39,735 nucleotides of DNA from the IMG/VR virus record IMGVR_UViG_3300045141_000180, positions 1 to 39,735 of that record; one strand, given 5' to 3'. This document shows positions 14,216-22,864 of the stretch, piece after piece. Origin of the DNA: a virus. The notes beneath the pieces are model-generated. The model had not been told where the DNA came from. It worked only from the letters and a program-made list of their open reading frames with translations, and searched no databases. Position 1 is the stretch's first letter, and every line of letters starts with the position of its first letter. A program made the translations under genes and the position numbers.

Positions 14216-14385
14216 CAGGGTTTGGTAGATCTAACTGCCCGTAGATCTGGTAAGTGGCTCGACTGAGTGTTCAGAGCTTGCAATACCCTGAACACTCAGC
14301 CTTCGCTTTGCGACCCCGCTGAGTCGCTCTGGGCACGAATTCCAGAAGGGGGTTATTGGAGGTGTTCCAGAACCCGTGCCCATGT
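14216..14385. terminator. Bidirectional terminator region between convergent operons
   Basis: CTGAGTGTTCAG (14263-14274) and CTGAACACTCAG (14288-14299) form a perfect 12-bp stem with a 13-base loop. A direct repeat GTAGATCT at 14225-14232 and 14241-14248 precedes it. A second inverted repeat GGGCACG/CGTGCCC spans about 14331-14380. No long T-run follows the main stem. Its place between the ends of two converging operons supports a terminator role. Confidence 0.65.
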
Positions 14386-14622
14386 CTAGCGGGTAAGCAG
14401 TTCCTGGATGTTGGCGCCCTGATTCACGTTGATCAACAACAGCCCAAGGATGGCCAGCCAGATCAGAACGATCTGAACCCGTAGTCCCTGAGGCACCTCG
14501 CTCTTGCCCCGCGTCGCCAGGACCACAACCGCCTGCGAGAGCACCCCGCCGATGAAGCCGGCCAGCAGGGGCGTCGAGGCCCCGACCATCCAGTTGATGA
14601 GCGAGATGAAGAAGTGGTCCAC
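14386..14622 (-). CDS. Holin-like membrane protein with two spans
   Basis: A 78-residue protein from GTG 14622. Two hydrophobic segments, about 11-36 (WMVGASTPLLAGFIGGVLSQAVVVLA) and 49-66 (QIVLIWLAILGLLLINV), are joined by a short charged loop with Arg, Lys and Glu. Size and topology fit a small holin, which permeabilises the membrane at lysis. It is the last gene of the late operon, behind a second membrane peptide and a peptidase. The frame is directly continuous after the upstream gene's stop codon. Confidence 0.6.
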   Translation of the reverse strand: MDHFFISLINWMVGASTPLLAGFIGGVLSQAVVVLATRGKSEVPQGLRVQIVLIWLAILGLLLINVNQGANIQELLTR

Positions 14623-14631
14623 ATCAGCAAT

Positions 14632-14778
14632 CTATAGGAGCCGTGCCAGAGCCACGCCTCCGATGAGCAGCGCCTCCAGCACGTCGAGTCGTCCTATGAC
14701 CGCCAGGACCACGCAGAGCAAAAGCACGATTACAGCGATGATCCAGCCGATGGTTATGACTGGTGCAGCGATTTGCAT
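14632..14778 (-). CDS. 48-residue membrane peptide of the lysis cassette
   Basis: Starts at ATG 14778 behind a strong AGGGGG site. Residues 5-28 are very hydrophobic (APVITIGWIIAVIVLLLCVVLAVI), followed by an amphipathic helix (LDVLEALLIGGVALARLL). This suits a holin partner or antiholin, or a second pore protein. No family signature was seen. It lies between the peptidase and the two-span holin-like gene. Confidence 0.6.
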   Translation of the reverse strand: MQIAAPVITIGWIIAVIVLLLCVVLAVIGRLDVLEALLIGGVALARLL

Positions 14779-14793
14779 GTCAGATTCCCCCTT

Positions 14794-15465
14794 CTAGCTC
14801 AAGCTCCAGAGACAGCTCCACGCGCCCAGGTTGTCCCAGTCCGATCGCGTGATCTCGTTCCAGATCCCGCGGTAGCCCGGCGCGCTGTTCGCGATGTACA
14901 GCCTGCCGTTCGCGGCGCCGCGGAACGCCACCCAGTGGTAGTAGCTTTGCCCGGAGCCGAGCCCGACCACGTGACTGTAGATCCCGTACGCCTGGTCGAA
15001 GCTGAGCCACCCCTGCTGCATCTCGAGTCCCGCGTGCTCCGCGAGCACCCGTTGGAGTTGAGCACCACTGCCGTCATGCAGTCCCAGTGCCGGGCTGATG
15101 TTCGACGGGTAGCCGATGGCATATACCACCTGCTCGCGGTTGCTATAGACGTCGCTGCCACGGCCGGCGCCCACGCTCCGCTCGGTCCACTCGGTCGCTG
15201 CCGCTGAGCACGTCCAGTCGTAGAGCTGAGCCGGCTGTTCCGCCCACGGGTCCCAGGCCACCCCATCAGCCGGGACCTCTCCCTCAAAAGGGACGCGGTT
15301 CGTTCGATTATCCGCCTCTATCCAGAAGTAGGTGGCATCCCGGCCGAAGGTCTGGCTGATCTTGTTGCCCTCCCGCAAGACGATGAAGACCTCATCTGAC
15401 CTCGGCTCATCACCCGCATCGGCCATCGCCTGCTGCACGCCAGGACCTACTGAGAAGTCAGCCAC
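14794..15465 (-). CDS. C39-like cysteine peptidase, endolysin candidate
   Basis: A 223-residue protein. GTG 15465 (or 15468) is chosen because GGAGG lies directly upstream; the frame open to 15591 overlaps another gene. The C-terminal 145 residues look like a papain/C39-like fold: Cys86 in YDWTCSAAATEW, His177 in YYHWVAF, and Asn193 in IANSAP as the third residue. The N-terminal 75 residues may be a binding domain. It sits right before two small membrane proteins, so it probably cuts peptidoglycan cross-bridges at lysis, although C39-like enzymes can also process proteins. Confidence 0.55.
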   Translation of the reverse strand: MADFSVGPGVQQAMADAGDEPRSDEVFIVLREGNKISQTFGRDATYFWIEADNRTNRVPFEGEVPADGVAWDPWAEQPAQLYDWTCSAAATEWTERSVGAGRGSDVYSNREQVVYAIGYPSNISPALGLHDGSGAQLQRVLAEHAGLEMQQGWLSFDQAYGIYSHVVGLGSGQSYYHWVAFRGAANGRLYIANSAPGYRGIWNEITRSDWDNLGAWSCLWSLS

Positions 15466-15523
15466 CACCGTACCTCCGCTCTGAAGAACGCGATCTCGAC
15501 CGTGAACCAGTCGTAGGCGCCAG

Positions 15524-15925
15524 TCACTTGTGTGCCGCGGCTTCCAGTACTGACAGCGCCGCGTCGTCCAAGATCCAGCGCTCTTCGCCATCCGTCGCCA
15601 CCACTCGCGCCTTGACCTGGGCCGCGGCTTCCTGAGCGGTCAGCGGCGTGCTCCGTCCTAGCCCTGGCTCCATTGCTTTCAGGACGTGCATGCTCTGGCC
15701 CATTAGCGCGTCGGCACCACCACCGGGAGGCCAGTAGGACACCGAGCCGCAGCCAGGCTCAGGACAGGGGACAAGCAGGACGTCCTGATTGGGGGTGCCG
15801 TCCATGTTGGTGCCGTAGCTGACGGTGGCGGGATCGAGGGTGCCACCGTGACCGCCACCGGGGGCATCATCGTGAATAAAAGACCAGGCCGCGGAATCGT
15901 CGAACGAAATAGGTCGGACGCTCAT
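15524..15925 (-). CDS. Hypothetical virion-associated protein
   Basis: A 133-residue protein. ATG 15925 overlaps the stop of the fibre-like gene by ATGA, so it is translated with it. One CPEPGC pair and a WPPGGG segment lie in the middle, and the C-terminal 45 residues form helices. It could be a fibre chaperone or accessory protein, judged from context only. Confidence 0.5.
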   Translation of the reverse strand: MSVRPISFDDSAAWSFIHDDAPGGGHGGTLDPATVSYGTNMDGTPNQDVLLVPCPEPGCGSVSYWPPGGGADALMGQSMHVLKAMEPGLGRSTPLTAQEAAAQVKARVVATDGEERWILDDAALSVLEAAAHK

Positions 15926-17070
15926 TACGCATTGGCCTCGCTGGTCAGATAGATAGTCGTACCGCTGGAATTGAATTGCACATGGCCAATAGCGGTGGAT
16001 AACGCATAGAACTGCATGCCATCCTGCGACGGTGAGCCGATGCTAGGTTGAGCGCAATTCACGATTGGCCAGGTCCCGACCTTCGTCACAGTCGGAACGA
16101 CCGCCTTTGACACTTGCCAACGATTCGGAGCACCAATCGCTTCACCCGCCGCTCCGGCCCATCCAGCGTGAAGGTAACTGCTGCCGACACCTACAACTTC
16201 GTAGTACCTGAGGCATCGCGCGAGGTCGTCGGCCGGGTGCATCGGCGCGTAGTCCGCGTACTGAGAACCCACTACCAGCATGGCGTTGTCGAGATACGCG
16301 GTGCAACTGGCTGCGAAGTAGACCGCGACAATGACGTTTGTCGCATCGGATGGCACTGTGCCGCTGGCGGTCAGGGTTTCATAGGCACCGCCACCGCTAT
16401 GGAAACTGGAGTACACGCTCAACGGAGCCGCGCCGTCAGTGACCAGACGGACTCGTACCGCGCTCGCCGTACTGGTCCGGACCCGCATGCTGTGACTGAT
16501 CGTGCGGCCAACCAGGCCATTCCCATCAGCCGCCTTGAGCATCTGCTGCAGTGAGCTGAGACCACCACCACCGCTCAGCGCAAAGGTACAGGCAGCCGAC
16601 GCCGTGCTTCCTACATCGCAATGGGTGGTGTCCTTGCTGATCGACAGGGTGTCTGCACCACCCAGGTTTGAAATCCACCGATCCACGCTGTACACGGCGT
16701 TCGCGGTAAACGGTCCAGTGCCTCGCTGCCAGACCTCGAACCCGCCGTTGGTCAGCAGGTTCGAGCGATCCGTGTCACTCGCGAGCTTGGCATTGGTGAC
16801 CGCGGCATTGGCCAGGTCCACCGTCGCGATCGTGCCGTCGGCGATCTTGACGGACGTAACCGCGCCGTCAGCCAGAGCCGTTCCAGGAATGGAACCAGGC
16901 GGCACACCAGTGAACGCGACCGCGAGGCCCTTGCCAGACCCGTCATGGGTATGGGTGCTGAACGCCGCGGCGACGTTCTGGACGTCTTCCTTCTTGAAGA
17001 TGTCCGTGGGCGCCGTCGCTCGCGAGAATGTCGGCGAGTTGTAGTTTGGATCAGTCTCGATACGTGCCAT
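15925..17070 (-). CDS. Tail fibre/receptor-binding protein candidate
   Basis: A 381-residue protein with AGGGAG before ATG 17070. An N-terminal attachment-like region carries HTHDGSG. It is followed by a repetitive strand region (DGAVTSVKIADGTIATVDLANAAV) typical of fibre shafts. At about residue 104 the motif LLTNGGFEVWQRG opens a carbohydrate-binding-like beta-sandwich domain common in phage fibres. It ends near YAPMHPADDLARCLRYYE, another recurrent fibre motif, followed by a C-terminal tip. Probable role: host-surface recognition. Confidence 0.75.
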   Translation of the reverse strand: MARIETDPNYNSPTFSRATAPTDIFKKEDVQNVAAAFSTHTHDGSGKGLAVAFTGVPPGSIPGTALADGAVTSVKIADGTIATVDLANAAVTNAKLASDTDRSNLLTNGGFEVWQRGTGPFTANAVYSVDRWISNLGGADTLSISKDTTHCDVGSTASAACTFALSGGGGLSSLQQMLKAADGNGLVGRTISHSMRVRTSTASAVRVRLVTDGAAPLSVYSSFHSGGGAYETLTASGTVPSDATNVIVAVYFAASCTAYLDNAMLVVGSQYADYAPMHPADDLARCLRYYEVVGVGSSYLHAGWAGAAGEAIGAPNRWQVSKAVVPTVTKVGTWPIVNCAQPSIGSPSQDGMQFYALSTAIGHVQFNSSGTTIYLTSEANA

Positions 17071-17081
17071 CAGCTACTCCC

Positions 17082-19037
17082 TTATATCCATTGCACGGCT
17101 TTGACTCTGAGAGAACCCCGCCACTGGCGACCAATCTCGTCGAAGCTCTGGGATACCGAATAGTCCGTAAACGAGAGCTCCTGGTCGGACTCGTCAGGCA
17201 ACGTCACCTCGACCGCTCCCGGCGTGTCGACCGCTTTCTCGATCAGTTTCTGGATCTGCTTGCGCCCCATCCTGACCGGCACTCCGTCACGCCGCACCAG
17301 CCCATCGGCACAGAGGATGTCGCACTGGAACTCCATCACCCGCACCGGTCGAAGCGCGTGCCCCAGGCTGACGCCCGAGACCAGCGGGGTCGACATATGG
17401 TCGGTGTTGTGCAAGTGCACACGGAGCGCGACCAGCGTCGCCGCCGCGCTGATCGGGAACATTGCCCGCTCGTACACCGACGAGTCGAAGACATTCCCGA
17501 ACGCGGTCCACGCCATCCCTGGAGTCGGGTCCAGTCGATAATCCAGGGTGACGTAGTTGCTCGGGTCAAGTTTGGACCCGGTGACGCTGAAGTGCCGAAG
17601 GCTCTTCTGGCTGGCGTGATAGCCACCGTGCCACAACGGCAGGTCTACCCACCCGTCGCCGACGAAGTACTTGTAGTCGACGCACCCCGCGGGGTTCGGC
17701 GTGCAGGGGTTCAGCATCCAGCCAATGCTGCCATCAGAGAACCCGATGTATGTCCTGGTGTGGCCGGCCACTGCGGAACCAACCTGCGAGACGAACAGGT
17801 GCTGAATCGCTCGCCCGACGAAGGGAATGCTGACGCTGCCGTGCCAGGCGTCGATGTGTACCGGCTCGCCTGTCCCCTGCGAGCCGAGCGCGGTCACCAG
17901 TGTCGACTGCCGCGGTCCACGGACGCCCATCCCCACCCACGCGCCGAACTTGCACAGGTAGCCGGTGTTGGTGTTCCGATCGAGCAGCGCGGAATACGCG
18001 AACATGGTCTCCACGCCCGCGAACGCCGTCACCTGACCTGAGATACCCGCGACGTTGCTGGACAGGTCGTCAGGCCCGACCGAGGTCCAAGACAGGTCCG
18101 AGTCGATCCTCCCCAGACTGTTGCCATAGGCCACGTACAACCCGTTCTCGAATGTGCCCCACGTTCTCCCATTGGTCCCCACATCGGCGTAGCGCAAAAA
18201 TGGGAACACCTCGCGATCGTCGCCGGCGGCGTTCAGGGTGTACATTCCGTCAGTTTTTGCGACCACCAGCGTGCCGCCCGCGGTCACCAGTAGCGAGTTG
18301 ATCTGCGATGACTTGTCGCCCGCGCGAAAAATCAGGCTGGTGTAGTTCGCCTCGTTGGTCGGGTCGGCGTTGGTGTCCAGTTTTCTCAGGCGGTTGGTGT
18401 CGTCCGCCCACCAGAACTCTTTGCCGATCACGGTGAAGGCAAGCGACGTGAACGTTGCCATTGCGGTGTACGCGCTGCCGTTCGACGTCCACTGAGCCAC
18501 CGCTCCCGCCCCGAGCGCAAAGAACGCGCGCTGCACCCCGTCGAAGTTGGATGAGAAAACGCAGACGTCCAGGATCGGCGCGGAGAACGTCTTCACAATC
18601 GACCAGGTGTCGGCGCCGGTCGCCTTCTTCAGGACGTTGGCACCGTTCGCCGCGTACAGATCCGTCCCAAGCTCAAAGAAGCGGTTGATGCCGTGGACTG
18701 CGTCGACGCTCGCCGGCGTGGTGGTTCCGATCTCCGGACCCAGCAACCACGGCCAGACCGACAGGTCGACCGCGTTCGCGCTCATGTAGCGCTGGTCGTC
18801 CCATTTCTCCTGGATAGCCAGCCCGAGCCCGAGCGTGAGTTGCTGGAAGGGTTCCTCGCGATCGTTGGTCGGGTTGGCGCCGGCGTACGAGTAGTCGGGT
18901 GGTGCGACCGCTCCGATGTCCTGCGACTTGGTCGACACCAGCGCCGGCTGGCCAGCCTGCGGCGAGCCTATGAGAAAACCGACGCCACCGATCCGGACGT
19001 GAAACGGATAGGGACTTCGCTTGGCGTACAGGCTCAT
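17082..19037 (-). CDS. Large beta-rich tail protein (nozzle/propeller-like)
   Basis: A 651-residue protein. Blades of about 45-60 residues with recurring W/F-D-L-Y-A-N patterns (for example GINRFFELGTDLYAANG, KTDGMYTLNAAG, TFENGLYVAYGNSLGRID) suggest a beta-propeller. The nozzle proteins of short-tailed phages are built like this. The last 150 residues (LRPVRVMEFQCDILCADG onward) look like a separate sandwich domain. ATG 19037 overlaps the preceding stop by ATGA. The assignment is by pattern and position. Confidence 0.5.
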   Translation of the reverse strand: MSLYAKRSPYPFHVRIGGVGFLIGSPQAGQPALVSTKSQDIGAVAPPDYSYAGANPTNDREEPFQQLTLGLGLAIQEKWDDQRYMSANAVDLSVWPWLLGPEIGTTTPASVDAVHGINRFFELGTDLYAANGANVLKKATGADTWSIVKTFSAPILDVCVFSSNFDGVQRAFFALGAGAVAQWTSNGSAYTAMATFTSLAFTVIGKEFWWADDTNRLRKLDTNADPTNEANYTSLIFRAGDKSSQINSLLVTAGGTLVVAKTDGMYTLNAAGDDREVFPFLRYADVGTNGRTWGTFENGLYVAYGNSLGRIDSDLSWTSVGPDDLSSNVAGISGQVTAFAGVETMFAYSALLDRNTNTGYLCKFGAWVGMGVRGPRQSTLVTALGSQGTGEPVHIDAWHGSVSIPFVGRAIQHLFVSQVGSAVAGHTRTYIGFSDGSIGWMLNPCTPNPAGCVDYKYFVGDGWVDLPLWHGGYHASQKSLRHFSVTGSKLDPSNYVTLDYRLDPTPGMAWTAFGNVFDSSVYERAMFPISAAATLVALRVHLHNTDHMSTPLVSGVSLGHALRPVRVMEFQCDILCADGLVRRDGVPVRMGRKQIQKLIEKAVDTPGAVEVTLPDESDQELSFTDYSVSQSFDEIGRQWRGSLRVKAVQWI

Positions 19038-20059
19038 CCGGCCATCCTGACCGCTGGCCCGAACGTTCGCTGGCGGTACAGCTTCTTTTGCGGGATGTCC
19101 GCTACCAGGTGCTCGCGAACCAGGTCGTTGAACCAGGCCACCGCGGTCGCTTGATCCCTGACCAGTCGCTGATTGGCCGCCGGCTCGAGCAGGTGTCCGA
19201 ACTGCCGCCAGCCGGCGACCAGCGCCGCGGCCGCTACCCAGTCGCGCGGCACCGGCGCCTCGTCGGTTTCCAGAGCGAGGCCGGATTGGTCCCCGAACGC
19301 GCCGCCGGCGCCGCGACAGTGATCGTACGCCCGCTTCAGACAGCGCAGGTAGATCAGGTCGCCATCGTTGAAGGTGCGACTGCCGGTGTTCAGGTAGAAG
19401 GACCCGCCGTCACGTTCGACCTGGCCCATGATCCGACGCTCGAAGGGGTCATCGAGGTTGCGATTGTCTGCCGCGGCGAGCATCCCGACCTGGAGGATGT
19501 CGCCCGAATCGATGAGCCACGGTGCTGCAATCGTCAGGTCGTGCCGCGAGGTCGAGATGGTCGGAATACAGGCCACCTCAACCACCAGCCAGCAATGTCG
19601 CAGCCCTTCATTGATGAGGCGGTGACTGGTCGGAACGTCGAACGGTCCAAGGATCTCGAAGCGCTCGCCAACCCCAGTGATGCCCGAGCCCTCGAGATCG
19701 GTGTACTCGAACTGCTCCATGTCGTGGTAGGTGAGCGCTTCGAGAAAACCGTAGGTGGTGCCGGTGGCGTCCGAGTAGGGAGCGACCGTCCAGGGGATGT
19801 CAGGGGTGATGGTGCCCGTCGACGGGTCGTACGCCATCACGTAGCGGTTCTGGTCAGTCTGATGGGTGGCGTTCGGACGGTAGAGCGGTCGGTCGATGAG
19901 CTGGTCCTGCTGCGGAATCCCGGACTGGATGGGATAGATGGTGCAGACCAGTTGTGTGAGGCTCGAGCCGCCCATCGCGCGCACCTCGTAGGCGTCCGGG
20001 CCGATGTACGGTCCAGCCTCCGTGGAGAACGACGATCTGTACTGCTGCAGCGTGGGCAT
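19034..20059 (-). CDS. Head-tail adaptor/connector candidate
   Basis: A 341-residue protein with AAGGAG before ATG 20059. The N-terminal 230 residues are beta-rich, and the last 110 are helical (YDHCRGAG, VAAAALVAGWRQFGHLL, AVAWFNDLVREHL), ending in a basic tail. It is co-translated with the 651-aa tail protein, so the pair may correspond to an adaptor and nozzle. No family signature was recognised. Confidence 0.4.
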   Translation of the reverse strand: MPTLQQYRSSFSTEAGPYIGPDAYEVRAMGGSSLTQLVCTIYPIQSGIPQQDQLIDRPLYRPNATHQTDQNRYVMAYDPSTGTITPDIPWTVAPYSDATGTTYGFLEALTYHDMEQFEYTDLEGSGITGVGERFEILGPFDVPTSHRLINEGLRHCWLVVEVACIPTISTSRHDLTIAAPWLIDSGDILQVGMLAAADNRNLDDPFERRIMGQVERDGGSFYLNTGSRTFNDGDLIYLRCLKRAYDHCRGAGGAFGDQSGLALETDEAPVPRDWVAAAALVAGWRQFGHLLEPAANQRLVRDQATAVAWFNDLVREHLVADIPQKKLYRQRTFGPAVRMAG

Positions 20060-20074
20060 GGCTCAAGACACTCC

Positions 20075-21448
20075 TTACGGTACTGGCACCAGTGAGGGTG
20101 CTCCAGAGTCGAATATCGTGACCAGTGTCGGCGCTCCAGTTGCGCCGGCGAGTACCAATTCAGGAGCCCCGAGCGCAGCGGAGTGCTCCAGAGGTGGCGC
20201 GAGCGCGCGCGGTACCACCACCACCACCGGCGCGTACACCTGAGCCGCGGTCGGGATGGTGCCAGGCTGGAGGTCGGGGAAGGTAAACCCGACGAACACC
20301 GGGGCGTAGACCTGCTCCGCGGTGGTGATGGTCCCTGGCTGGATGGTTTGCGGACTGACCAGTGCAACGGTCGGCGAGTAGACGAGCTCCGCGGTGGTGA
20401 TCGCACCTGGCAGGACGCTCTGTGTGACCGTGGGTCCGTAGACCACTTCGGCACTTGCGATGGCTCCAGGAGTGACGGACTGGCCGGCGCCAACATTGAC
20501 CGTAGGCGCGTACACCACCACCGCGGTCGCGATCGTTCCTGGCACCACACTGGTCGCGATGGTGGGCTGATACACCGATTCTGCAGTCGCAATCGTTCCT
20601 GGCAGGACCTGCAGCGTGACCGTGGGTGCGTACAGCACCAGGCCGGTCGCGATAGCGTTCGGCGTCAGCAATTGCGTTTGCAGGATGGACGGCTGGTATA
20701 CCGACTCCGCGGTGCTGATGGCGCCGGCGGTGATGGTCTGTGGCGACGCTCCACCACCCGCAACCTTGAAGACAGCGACCGCGAGCGCCCAGGTGGTCCC
20801 GCCACCTGGTACGCCCGACGCCATCGAGCCGTTGACCGTACTGCCGGATGCGCCCGAATCCTTGTAGGCGCTCAGGTACGAGCCGGTCTGCCCGCCAGAA
20901 AGCCCGTCCAGCCAGGTCCAGCCCGACCCCTGCTGACCGCTGGACATCGAGACGCCCCAGCCATCATCGCCATAGATGAACAGTGCAAACTCGCTGGCGG
21001 AGCCCGTCGCACCTGTGGCACCTGATGCAGCGGTCCCGCCGGAGCCGCTGCCGGTCGATGCCTGCACGTCCACCGCACCGGCCCCGTTGACTGAGCCGAG
21101 CCCGGAGACTTCGACCGCCGCGACAATGCCGCCGTGCGCGGTGGAAGCGGAGAAGGTTGCGGTCGGATTGGTGCTCGCGCTCGAGGTGACCACCACCGAG
21201 TGGATCGCGACCTCACCGAGAAAACCGCCGTCGTCGATGCTTGCGCTCAGGTGTTTGGTGTAGCTGCCGTTGACCGAGTCAGAGACGGTCGCGAGTGGAC
21301 GACCAGCCGACTGCTCCCATTGCTCGGTGACCACGATGATGCGATTGCCGACGACCGGGTTGGTACTGAACGCGCCGAGCGCGGAGCCGGTGTAGGGAGA
21401 CGAGCCGCTGAAGCCAGTCCGCTTGCTCTGGACGACCGCCCATGCCAT
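20075..21448 (-). CDS. Tail/adhesion protein with tandem beta repeats
   Basis: A 457-residue protein. Residues 1-230 form a beta-sandwich-like domain (VGNRIIVVTEQW, TVSDSVNGSYTKHL, VAAVEVSGL). Residues 241-410 carry eight tandem copies of a PG-x-I-x-TAE-x-VY-x-P-x-V unit, spaced 20-24 residues. The end holds three GAP-x-LV units spaced 11 residues. Such repeat ladders are typical of fibrous or adhesive phage tail proteins and may vary in copy number. It starts directly after the preceding TAG with no gap. Confidence 0.65.
   Translation of the reverse strand: MAWAVVQSKRTGFSGSSPYTGSALGAFSTNPVVGNRIIVVTEQWEQSAGRPLATVSDSVNGSYTKHLSASIDDGGFLGEVAIHSVVVTSSASTNPTATFSASTAHGGIVAAVEVSGLGSVNGAGAVDVQASTGSGSGGTAASGATGATGSASEFALFIYGDDGWGVSMSSGQQGSGWTWLDGLSGGQTGSYLSAYKDSGASGSTVNGSMASGVPGGGTTWALAVAVFKVAGGGASPQTITAGAISTAESVYQPSILQTQLLTPNAIATGLVLYAPTVTLQVLPGTIATAESVYQPTIATSVVPGTIATAVVVYAPTVNVGAGQSVTPGAIASAEVVYGPTVTQSVLPGAITTAELVYSPTVALVSPQTIQPGTITTAEQVYAPVFVGFTFPDLQPGTIPTAAQVYAPVVVVVPRALAPPLEHSAALGAPELVLAGATGAPTLVTIFDSGAPSLVPVP
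20219..20728 (-). repeat. Eight tandem coding repeats in the tail protein
   Basis: These bases encode the eight PG-x-I-x-TAE-x-VY-x-P units. Spacing is 22, 20, 20, 24, 20, 24 and 24 residues. The DNA copies have diverged, so the array is old or under selection for variety. Confidence 0.7.
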
Positions 21449-21766
21449 CTACTGAGCCGGTCCCCACTTGATTTGAAAGGTGTAGGGAAAGACGACCGAT
21501 GCGTGACCGAGCTTGTCGACGCTCGCGGCCATGTGGATGCCGTACTGACTCGCGGGGAAGGTCGAGTACCCGGACTTGTCGGCCCTGGTCGCGGTGTACA
21601 GCACCGTCCCCGTAGAGTCGACCACGTTGGCGATCACCTGGCGAGCGCTCTGCGCGTTCTGGGTGATCAGGACCTGGGTGATGAGCAGCGAGACATCGTC
21701 ATAGGAGTAGGCCACGCTGCTGCCCTGGCCATCGGTGCCGACCTCCCTGCTGACCAGCGCCATCAA
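21449..21766 (-). CDS. Small virion protein candidate, unknown
   Basis: A 105-residue protein, mainly beta (SVAYSYDDVSLLITQVLITQN, ARQVIANVVDSTGTVLY, HASVVFPYTFQIKW). It lies one base from the previous gene and directly abuts the repeat tail protein. Context suggests a structural or fibre-associated role. No family was recognised. ATG 21766 or 21763 may be used. Confidence 0.5.
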   Translation of the reverse strand: MMALVSREVGTDGQGSSVAYSYDDVSLLITQVLITQNAQSARQVIANVVDSTGTVLYTATRADKSGYSTFPASQYGIHMAASVDKLGHASVVFPYTFQIKWGPAQ

Positions 21767-21767
21767 C

Positions 21768-22190
21768 TCACAATGTGAACAAACCGGAAACGTTGAATAC
21801 GACGGTGATGTCCGCGCCGTTCGGCGTCACCGGCAGCCCGGTCCCCGTGTCCACCCATGCGATCAGCCGCTGCGCGGACGCCGCAACGTCGCCTCCACCA
21901 GTGACCGCGCTGCTCTGGAAATAGAGCAAGCTATGACCGCTGGCGTTCGCAGCCGGCGCGGTATAGGTGATGTCAGCAGCGTCCGCGGTGCCGCTGGTCC
22001 CCGTCTTGGACGCGAGCGCGGCGGACGTGGCGTGCAGCACGCCGCTCGCGCCGGTCACATCCGAGACGAACTTGTGCGCGGCGTTGAAGGTGTAGGCCCG
22101 TACCAACGCCACCTTCATTACCGCGGTATCCCAATCGATCTCTCCGAGCAGGAAGCCTTCACGGCCCGGATTGAAAAGTGCGTTTGCCAT
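21768..22190 (-). CDS. Conserved phage structural-region protein
   Basis: A 140-residue protein with AAGGAG before ATG 22190. It starts MANALFNPGREGFLLGEIDWDT and has LIAWVDTGTGLPVTPNGADITV near the end. Both patterns recur in a family of phage structural-module proteins, from memory. The fold is likely beta-rich. The exact role in the virion is not known to me. Confidence 0.6.
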   Translation of the reverse strand: MANALFNPGREGFLLGEIDWDTAVMKVALVRAYTFNAAHKFVSDVTGASGVLHATSAALASKTGTSGTADAADITYTAPAANASGHSLLYFQSSAVTGGGDVAASAQRLIAWVDTGTGLPVTPNGADITVVFNVSGLFTL

Positions 22191-22202
22191 GAAGCCTTCT
22201 CC

Positions 22203-22421
22203 TTAGCCTGCGTACTTCAGGTCTTCAATAGAGTTCGGCACGTTGGCCGCCGTCGCCTCGAGCGCCGCTACGCGCGCGAGCAGGGTCTGCCAGTCGTCCG
22301 GCAGCGTGACCGTCACCACCGCGCCCGTGCTGAGCCGATAACTCACCCGTAGACGGCCGGTGTGTATCCAGAACCCATCGGTGATGTGGTCGCTGGGAAC
22401 AACCGGCGCCTGGGTTGTCAT
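22203..22421 (-). CDS. Small hypothetical virion-region protein
   Basis: A 72-residue protein. ATG 22421 overlaps the previous stop by ATGA. A beta-hairpin (LRVSYRLSTGAVVTVTLP) is followed by a helix (WQTLLARVAALEATAAN). No domain was recognised. The longer open frame to 22607 is not used because it would lie inside the upstream gene. Confidence 0.5.
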   Translation of the reverse strand: MTTQAPVVPSDHITDGFWIHTGRLRVSYRLSTGAVVTVTLPDDWQTLLARVAALEATAANVPNSIEDLKYAG

Positions 22422-22864
22422 CAGGCATTGACCACCCGAGCGCCAGGCCGCTTGATGACGATGCTCGCGTGGACTCCGCCCTGGGACTCGCGGTTGTCGC
22501 GGCGGTACACGGCGGCCTCGATCTGCTCGTAGACCCGGCGGTAGTCCTCCTCCCTGGTAAGACCCAGCTCGGTCATCGCCGCCACGCGCTCGAGTCCGAG
22601 CCACCATTCAGCGTCGACCACGTCGGGCGTATTGGCGTCACCGGTCAACGGCGTGCCGTCCAGGCACAGACCGTCACGCTCGACCTTGAGTTCCTTCACC
22701 ATCCCGCCGACCAACGAGTGCAGCGCCGCGACCTCGTTCTGGTTCTGGAGAAAGCGGGTGTGACCTCCGAACGTGACCCGGAAGAATCCTGGGCCGAACG
22801 TACAGTCGGACCGATGCGCTGCGGCGACGCTCAGGTACTCGGTCCGGCCGTGCTCGTCGATCAC
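22421..22864 (-). CDS. Hypothetical virion-region protein
   Basis: A 147-residue protein, mixed alpha/beta. The N-terminal part is beta (TFGPGFFRVTFGGHTRFL), the middle helical (AALHSLVGGMVKEL), and a C-terminal helix pair surrounds EEDYRRVYEQIEAAVYR. It overlaps the upstream gene by four bases. No family was recognised. It may be a minor head or tail protein. Confidence 0.5.
   Translation of the reverse strand: MIDEHGRTEYLSVAAAHRSDCTFGPGFFRVTFGGHTRFLQNQNEVAALHSLVGGMVKELKVERDGLCLDGTPLTGDANTPDVVDAEWWLGLERVAAMTELGLTREEDYRRVYEQIEAAVYRRDNRESQGGVHASIVIKRPGARVVNA

Noticed and set aside
14216-14385. tRNA or small RNA gene
   Set aside because: Hairpins are present, but no cloverleaf or T-arm sequence. 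The convergent setting favours terminators.
17028-18041. 337-residue rightward frame, and 19088-20095 (335 residues)
   Set aside because: Antisense shadows of tail genes that have good starts, Shine-Dalgarno sites and ATGA couplings.
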